A DNA stretch of 64,000 nucleotides from Promerops cafer (lineage: Eukaryota > Chordata > Aves > Passeriformes > Nectariniidae): positions 2,354,441 through 2,418,440 of the forward strand of contig VZSE01006608.1 of the NCBI GenBank assembly GCA_013398275.1, written 5' to 3'. A program made the position numbers and the translations under genes. This document shows positions 57,269-64,000 of the stretch, piece after piece. The first letter of the stretch is position 1; each line of letters begins with the position of its first letter. Under the pieces are notes generated by a model, which worked only from the letters and a program-made list of their open reading frames with translations, ran no database searches and was not told the origin of the DNA.

Positions 57269-60200
57269 GTAGGAGGACGCCGAGCGGCCGGGTGGGACCG
57301 GCCCGACGGAGCCGCCGTGACAGCGCTGCCCGCTCGCCGGAGCCCCCTTTGTGACAGCTCCACCGGCGGGACGAAGCGGTGCGGGCGGCGGGGACCGACG
57401 GCGACTCGAGCCTGGGCCAGCGCCGCGGGGCTCTGAAGGGCAGGGGGTTGCTGGGGAGCGGGGTCGGGGGTCGGGCAAGACACCTTCAGCCCACGCCCGC
57501 CCCACGGACCCTCCGCTCGATTTTCTCTTACAGCCAGAGCTTGGTGTCAGGTTGCCCAGAAGTTCACGGGAGGGATCGGAAACAAACTCTGCGGTAAGGG
57601 CAGGGAGGCCCCGGTAGCCCGCGGCGGGGGCGCGGCTGCGCGCCCACGGAGCGCCGCGGGACCTGCCCCGGGCCGGGGGGGTGGGGGACGAGGGTCGATG
57701 ACCCGGTAATGAGGCCGTGTGTCCGTGTCGCTGTTAAGCCCTGCTCTACGGAGATGCCGAGAAGCCCGTGGAAACCGGCGCCAGGGCAGCAGCCCCGGGG
57801 GTAGCAGAGCCGAGGCCGACCTGCACCTGCGACAAAAAACCCTGCGGTTGCCAAAAAGCAGACGTGAATTACGCCTTTCTGCACTCAACAGGTAACGGCG
57901 CTCCCGGGGCACGCTGCTTCTCTGAAACTAACAAGAAAAAACCGGCGGTTCGGTCGGGAAATCGCCCCCGCCCGCGTTGCGCGGAGGCGTGGGGGGTCCG
58001 GCGGTGCGCGGCGAAGCTCTGCGTCCTGGCCCCGCCGGGCATTTCTCAAATCTGCGAAAAATCACGCAAGCAACAAAAAATCCCGAAAAGAAAAACCCAA
58101 ATCAATAAAATTCCGCGTACTGGAGCCCCCAGCTTTTTCTTTCTAAGGAGCACTGAAAGCATCGACCTGCTCATTGAAGACCCTGCGATGTAATTATGGT
58201 CGGAGGGGAGGAGGGAGATAGGGCGCTCTCCTACTCATTTGCTTTAATTCGATATATTTTTGCACTTCATCGTTTCTGACCTTGGAGGTAGCGTCTCCGC
58301 CAGTGAGAGTATATCCCAGCTCCCCACCGACATGGGCTAGCCAGGGACTCCTCCGTTTGCTTGGCACCCCGGGACCCCAGATTAGGGGCTTCCACTACAG
58401 TCTGGCTTTGAATGAGCCATCGCTCTTGAACAAAAGCTTTGTGTACACCGAGAGCCCGTGCAGCAATGCCTCAGAAAAACGCATTAAATTATCAACAAGT
58501 CACTTGCATAGGAGAGTCACCAAGAAAGTATTTCATTGCAAGGCAAATGACAGTTTTTGAGTGCTGCTTGTAGCATTTGTTGCTCAATCTTTATTTCCTA
58601 CGAGATTCGTTTTCCCTTTTTTCTTATTTCCCTACTCTCACTGTCTTAAAAATTGGTCTGAAATACGCTGCGGACATAATCGGCCAATTTAGATAGGATA
58701 TTAAATCTTGTTATCTCTGAGAACATTCCTCGAAATACAACCTTGCAAATTTGCTTATTAAATGAAAACAAAACCTATTTTTATCGCCTACAGAGTAAAG
58801 ATTTTGTAAACCTAAATGGGAGAAGGCTTTGTTCAAAATCTATGCATGTGGTCATAAAACGAAGTAAACTTTTAAATTTCTCCATTCCCAGATCTTCTGC
58901 CGACATGCAATGGAGAAATAACTACTATGTCTTTCCTACAAGACGTTGTGGACATTTTACTTCAGTATGTGGTGAAAAGTTTTGATAGATCAACAAAAGT
59001 TATTGATTTCCATTACCCAAATGAGCTGCTCCAGGAATATAACTGGGAACTGGCAGACCAGCCACAGACCTTGGAAGAAATTTTATTGAACTGCAGAACA
59101 ACTCTGAAGTATGCAATTAAAACAGGTAATAGCAACGCTCATTTTCTACCCTGTATAGTCTCATCCATTGATTAAAGGTGTCATTTCAATTTAGCTTGAA
59201 ACGTTAAAGATTGGTGCAGCAACTGTATTTGGTCAGCTCCAAGCAATTTCTAGCAGAGACAGAAATCGTTTTCCAAAATGATAGAGCACTCCAGCAGCTC
59301 CATCTCTGTAGCTGTCATTGCAGCCTCGCACACCCTTTCCGATTTAAAATTAATGCGTCTGTGCGTCGGAGTTGCCAAGTGTGCCACTGAGCAGACTTTG
59401 CACCACCTTCCCCACTTTCTGCCGTTCCTTTTCATCCATTTCACGTGTGATGCCCCGGCGATGGCCTCTTGCTCCGTGCAGAGCGAGGTGCGGCGGGCGC
59501 GGAGCTCGGGGCAGCCGGGAGCAGGGCAGACAGGAGTCCCTGCACGGGGACAGCAGGGACCAGCGCATTTAACAGCCGAAATTACAGTAAACGGCCTGTA
59601 AATTCGACCTTTGAGCGGCCATTTGCCGTGTCTCTCACTTCGCCTGCAGGACATGAAAAGAGAATTTAGCAGAACCTTACACAGAAATATAGAGGTTTTG
59701 TTCCAACTTTAGGCTCAAGCAATAGATTTGTTTTAACAGCCATTTGTTGTTTTTCACTGAGGAAAGCAGGGATGGGTTGACTCCTGCCTGCCTGGGATCC
59801 CCCGTTAGTCGTGCTCCCCTGTGGGATTCGTGGAGGGAAGGTAGCATGGGGCTCGCCCAGGCGTGGGGGAGCGCCCGACTCCGCACCGCGGCCGCCTTAA
59901 ATAAACTGCGGCGGAGCAGGCAGAAAGCGGAGCCGGAGCCGCAATTACGGCTGTCATTGGGAAATAATAGGGGGTCCGGGGAGCTCTTAGTGAGAATTAG
60001 AATTACTGGGAAGTTGTTTAAAAATAAATGTGAAGCAGTTACTGAAAGAGACAAAAGGCTGATTTGTGACTAGAGGTTGAGTGGAAAACAAAAAAATCTC
60101 AGGTTTTGACAAAAGAACAGAACAGACCGATCCCGGTAAAGATTGTGAGGGATCTCTGTAGTCGTCCTCGTTTAGGGGTGGAAATGACCGTCCGCATGTT

Positions 60201-63200
60201 TTGATGCATGGGTCGGGTGCTGTGAAGATGTTTGTAAAATATTGGATTAAATAGCTAGGTAAATGATATCCAGAGGAACAAAGTCGATCAGTCCGCTGAT
60301 CTATGTGATGTGTCTGGATAGGGCATAGGAAACTTGTTTGCAGGGAATGATATAGAATGTGGGATCTGTAATTCTGGGAAATCAAAAAATAGGGTTTCTT
60401 AGCTGATTTTCATTAATCGTTTTTTGTTACAGCCTCTTCTCACATAACAGACCTGTTTAATTTTGTGCATGCAAAAAAGACCCTTTAAAACAATGTTACC
60501 ATTTCTCTTCCTCTCTATAAATATCGGAGGCGTTCCCATCTTGGCATTTTATAATTTGTTTTAATGAAAATAATGTTTTTAAAGTCTGAAAACGGGTACT
60601 GGGAGGTTTTGAGAGATAGGCTGGCATGGCGGGGTTCAGCCCAGGGGGTGCAGAGCCACCTCGCTTGGCTGCCGCTCCTCCTCAGCACCCTGCCGTGACA
60701 GCCCCAGCCTGGGAGGGGTTCACAGAATGCGTGGGGTTTACACCTGGAGCCCTTCGGCCTGTGCTTTGGAGTAAAACACTGGAATTACCCTCAGAGGAAG
60801 GACAGTATGGTGAGGTTTCTGGCAGCAGCGTCTGCCTCCACTCCTGCTGCAGAAGCCTCTCGGACAGGGCCCCTCCTGGGCGGCATTTGGCTGCAGGGGC
60901 CCGGGAGGCTGATTGAAAAATAAATTGTATTGCATTAGCCTCACAGCTGGATACCCAGGTCCAGGGATTCGATGAGGCAGATGGCTGATTTTTCAGCTGA
61001 GGGGCAGGTGTGGGTTGCTTGTAGGTGTTGCCTGCATGCCTCGGCTCACTGGGGTGCCCGGGGAAGCCGCACTTTCTGCCCCCTTACCGACAGAGACAGA
61101 ATTCTTGCTGAGAGGATGTAAAAGGCAGTGACTGCAAGTGCAGGGAAAGATGGGTGTGAAATTCAGTTACTGTGTGCTGCACAATTGAAAATGAGTAGGG
61201 GAATTGAAATACGAGCGTTTAAAAATGGCTTGGAAACTCCAGGAAGGATGCGAGAAGCCGGTTCTGGCCCAGCCTTGCTCCCTGGCAGGCCCTGGTGCCG
61301 GCCATGCACGCAGTGAGGCTGCCGGCACGGCCAGACTGAGGGCTCTCAGCCGTGCCTTTATCCGTGCTGTCTGGCCGTGCCCAGCCCTTCTCGTCGCTTC
61401 CGTGTGGGGGTTGTGGAGGCCGAGTGTTCACGCTGGGCATGCCCGTGCCTCAAGCCGGTGCAGGCGGGAGTGTGTTTGAGAGGGTGTGTGGGGCAGAGGC
61501 ATGCCCTCAGTAGGGAAAGCCAGGCCTCGGGTGTCCCTGTGCCTTGGCCCTGGTTCTTGGCCATCATCTCCCGATTTTCTCTGGGATATCTGTGAGTACA
61601 TTGTGTATTGCTAAACAAACCATTAAGTAATAATCTCCTATTCTGAGCTCCTCACTAGTTCTTCACCCTGTCACAGTCTCTTTCCCAGTACCTCTTTGTT
61701 CAGGAACTACTTCAACAAAGGAGGTGTATTGTAGGCAGAGGCACCCAGGTAGAGATTTTTGAGCACCTCTCACAAACTCTTCTTACTCGGTCAGTGGAGC
61801 CTGTATTCTAAGCAAAGCCTCAGTTTTCCATGGCCATCTAGCCAAGGGAAGAGAGCTTACTCACGCAGTGAGGTGTCACATGCCCAGACAAACCCCTGCA
61901 GCTGGGACAGGGGTCAGGTTGGGGCAGTAATTCCCTGCCCTTCCGTGTTACAGCTGTGCTGCAGAAGGGAAGGGCATGGAGTAGAGGGGGCTGTGTCACA
62001 GGTGTGGGTGCTGGGGGCTCTCCCAGCAGCAGCAGCTGCTGCTCTCTCTGTCCTGACGTCTCTTGATGCGGCGCTGCTCCCTCCACCTCGCTCGCTCCAG
62101 GGTACAGCTGCCCGACCCCTGCGTGCGCCCGGGCCTGTTCCTATGGCGGCTCCCAAAGCAGGTGGTGTGCTGGGAGGTTTGCTTGAAGGAGCAAGCAGTG
62201 ACAACAGGGATGTCGCCTGGGGCTGAGTGGGGGGTATCTGTAGCTGCAGATACAAATTCTGCTATTCCCCAGGTTTTCAGTGTGGATTTATTTCCAAGAC
62301 AGGAAATTTTGTAACCTTGAGTCTTCCTGTAGTCCTGATACACTAAAGGCTTTTAGCTCCTAATTTTCTGTTGCTTTTAGGGGAAATTTGTCATCCAGCT
62401 GTGATATGGAACCTAAGCTATAAATATGGAAATCTCCTTCAAAATCCCTCCATCAGGGGAGGTACAGTTCTCTGCAGGCAGAGACCCTGGAACAGGATGG
62501 CTAAGGCTGTGGTGGTGGTGGTGATGGGGTGCGCATGTGTCTGAGGTCCACCAGCCCCACTCAAGTGTGAAGACCAGGGAGCAAGATCCATTTCATTCTG
62601 CTGGGTCTGAGCATCGTTCCTCGGTGCTCAGGGGCTTTGGCTGCCTGTCTTTGGCAGCACAGACCAGGGAAAGGTGGCAGTTCCTGTCAGTGAGAGTGGG
62701 GAGCTCTGTGCAAAATGCGATCCAGCTGGGCAGCAATAGCGCAGGACTGGTCTCAGGTTAAGGGCACAGGCAAGTGGAATTTGCGCATGAGTCCCCTGCC
62801 CCATATCCTCAGCTCTGGTCTGCCTGCTCAGCTTGATTACTCTGCCTTTGTGTGCTGCAGGGTGGGAGCTGGGGAGCAATTCCCCGTGCTGCTCTGCCAG
62901 CCATGTGTCCATGCCTGATAAGAGGCCACAGGAGACCAAAGATAAGTTTTCTCACAGTGCTGGGTCTGCATTTCCTCAATCATCTTGCTCTGTCTTTTGT
63001 TTTCTCTGATGGCAATAACAGTACATCGTATAAGGGTCAGGACAGGTGTTTTCCAAGCAGAGGCTGCCGTCCTTTGAGTTGGATGGCATTTAAGTAATTG
63101 TGGACTATCCATAATTTGTACCAGTAATTATGTCACTTATCAAGGGTTTGCGGGAAGTAACTAGTAAAAATGGAATTTTAATGCTTCCTGTGTTGAATGG

Positions 63201-64000
63201 CTCTAGGCACATTTTTAAGGAAAATCTCTAGGAGGATTTTAGAAAAAAAGCAGGAGCCAATTAGATTAACCAAGTAAAGAGACTTATCAGCTCACTGAAT
63301 ATAGTCCTGTGCATCATTCTGCTGGGGCAGCAGAGCTTGTTTTTATGGTGCTTGATTAAAATCACAATTGCAAGTAGCCAGGCTATTTGTAATTGCACTC
63401 TGACAGTGAAGAAATGACAAGGACCACCACCTTCCCTGCCATCTTCATACAGTCATCAGCCATTGAGTCATGTGCAAAGCAGTCACCAAAATACTCCATT
63501 TTCTCATTTTGCCCTGTCTGTTACAATCATTAGCCATTCATCACTGATGTTATATGTCCTGGCAAGCTTTTCAGATGGTGTCTCATGTGTGCCTTTCAAA
63601 CCTAGTCAGGCAAAACCATATCCTGTGACAACATGTGACACACTAACGGGAGCAAACAGCTATTTTTGTGAGGCAGCAATGTGCTAATTTTCAAGGCATA
63701 TTGAAAGGATAATAGGGAATGTTGGAATTCATTATTCTGCATTGAGTATAATTACTCTGATTTTACTGACTTTGGAATGAGAAAGAAGAGAAATTATCCT
63801 GCCTTTTTCAAGAAATGTATTTACTGCCATTTGCTTTGTTTCATACCTTGAAAGTGCTTCCTTCTCTATAGAAATATGGAGGTAAATATACTGTTCAGCA
63901 CTGAATAGTTTCATTCAGAGTCATCAGCCTTTTGATAATATTTTCCATCTTATGCAGGGCATCCAAGGTATTTTAATCAACTTTCAACTGGATTGGACAT
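57193..64000 (+). CDS. GAD2: GAD2, glutamate decarboxylase 2 (GAD65), 5' exons; 3' end beyond the window
   Basis: GAD65 makes GABA from glutamate with pyridoxal phosphate, on synaptic vesicles of inhibitory neurons and in islet cells (family knowledge). Exons at 57193-57268, 57534-57593, 57739-57891, 58892-59125 and 63958 onward join in phase. They give about 174 codons before exon 5 and another 14 within it. The N-terminus starts MASPGSGFWPFG as in mammalian GAD65, with Cys30 and Cys45 at the positions known to be palmitoylated and a Cys-rich CTCDKKPCGCQK segment. The region from FLQDVVDILLQYVV onward is nearly identical to human. The catalytic PLP-lysine region lies outside the window. GAD1 is excluded by the N-terminus. 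Confidence 0.97.
57534..57593 (+). CDS. GAD2: GAD2 exon 2
   Basis: Completes Ala26, then RAWCQVAQKFTGGIGNKLC, with Cys30 and Cys45, plus 1 nt. These cysteines anchor GAD65 to Golgi and vesicle membranes by palmitoylation in mammals. Acceptor cttacag, donor gtaagg. Confidence 0.96.
57739..57891 (+). CDS. GAD2: GAD2 exon 3
   Basis: Completes Ala46, then 50 codons starting LLYGDAEKPVETGARAAA and ending VNYAFLHST, plus 1 nt. The middle is Ala/Pro rich and variable; the Cys cluster is kept. The acceptor (gctgttaag) has a poor pyrimidine tract, but frame and similarity require it. Confidence 0.94.
57892..58891 (+). other. GAD2 intron 3
   Basis: 1.0 kb. CpG-rich at its start, AT-rich afterwards. 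A 92-codon open stretch (58282-58560) has no recognisable similarity. Confidence 0.6.
58892..59125 (+). CDS. GAD2: GAD2 exon 4
   Basis: Completes Asp, then 77 codons starting LLPTCNGEITTMSFLQDV, with YVVKSFDRSTKVIDFHYPNE and ending TTLKYAIKT, plus 1 nt. Very close to human GAD65. Acceptor attcccag, donor gtaata. Confidence 0.97.
59126..63957 (+). other. GAD2 intron 4 (4.8 kb)
   Basis: No mobile element was recognised. CpG-containing stretches lie at 59440-59640 and 59860-59960. ATTA-type homeodomain-like sites cluster near 59940-60010 and 63120-63400. These might be regulatory but are unproven. Confidence 0.5.
63958..64000 (+). CDS. GAD2: GAD2 exon 5 (partial, runs off the window)
   Basis: Completes Gly, then HPRYFNQLSTGLD and two nt, the start of the PLP-dependent decarboxylase core. 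Acceptor cttatgcag. Confidence 0.95.

Larger units (their letters stand above)
55850..58050. promoter_or_regulatory. GAD2: GAD2 CpG island
   Basis: A sharp change to GC- and CpG-rich sequence starts near 55850 and ends near 58050. It covers the intergenic end, the presumed promoter and GAD2 exons 1-3. Many long open frames on both strands here (for example 55775-57100 minus) come from the low stop-codon density of GC-rich DNA and are not genes. No TATA box is visible before the ATG. Confidence 0.85.

Noticed and set aside
1..64000. Bacterial-type features (CRISPR, operons, insertion sequences), tRNA or rRNA genes
   Set aside because: The window is a vertebrate locus with spliced genes. I saw no repeat-spacer arrays and no tRNA- or rRNA-like sequence.

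Overview
This window is vertebrate nuclear DNA, most likely from a bird. It holds the 3' three quarters of the class III unconventional myosin gene MYO3A, followed head-to-tail on the same strand by the 5' end of GAD2 (glutamate decarboxylase 2, GAD65). The evidence for a bird is the compact introns, the interspersed repeats (all recognisable ones are CR1 LINE fragments, no SINEs seen) and a very GC-rich CpG island. The order MYO3A then GAD2 is the same as on human 10p12 (from memory).

MYO3A: 24 coding exons between 811 and 54222 (+) join without a break into 3786 nt, giving 1261 residues plus a stop. All junctions are in phase and use AG/GT sites. The N-terminal kinase domain and the start of the motor lie left of the window. 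In order, the exons encode the motor from just before the P-loop through switch I, the TEDS region, switch II, loop 2 and the converter (811-30200), the IQ neck (30195-34330), one large acidic tail exon with another IQ motif (35159-36083), and tail exons matching tail homology domains I and II (36741-54222). A 3' UTR with two candidate poly(A) signals follows.

Introns: eight CR1 copies, simple repeats and otherwise unremarkable AT-rich sequence. The 10.8 kb intron 36880-47669 holds a near-identical 2-kb direct duplication (38610-40615 and 40617-42604) separated by one N. I read this as an assembly artefact of two unmerged overlapping, probably allelic, contigs.

GAD2: a CpG island (about 55850-58050) with a 12-N gap and a C14 run covers the promoter and first exons. 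Exons 1-4 (57193-59125) and the start of exon 5 (63958 to the window end) encode the membrane-anchoring N-terminus with conserved Cys30 and Cys45 and the start of the decarboxylase region.

No unknown gene system was found. The points most worth checking are the probable false duplication, an 87-nt symmetric exon that adds an IQ motif compared with my memory of human MYO3A, two in-frame cryptic cassette exons in the motor region, and an E-to-Q change just after the P-loop. Comparisons with human proteins are from memory, not from an alignment run.
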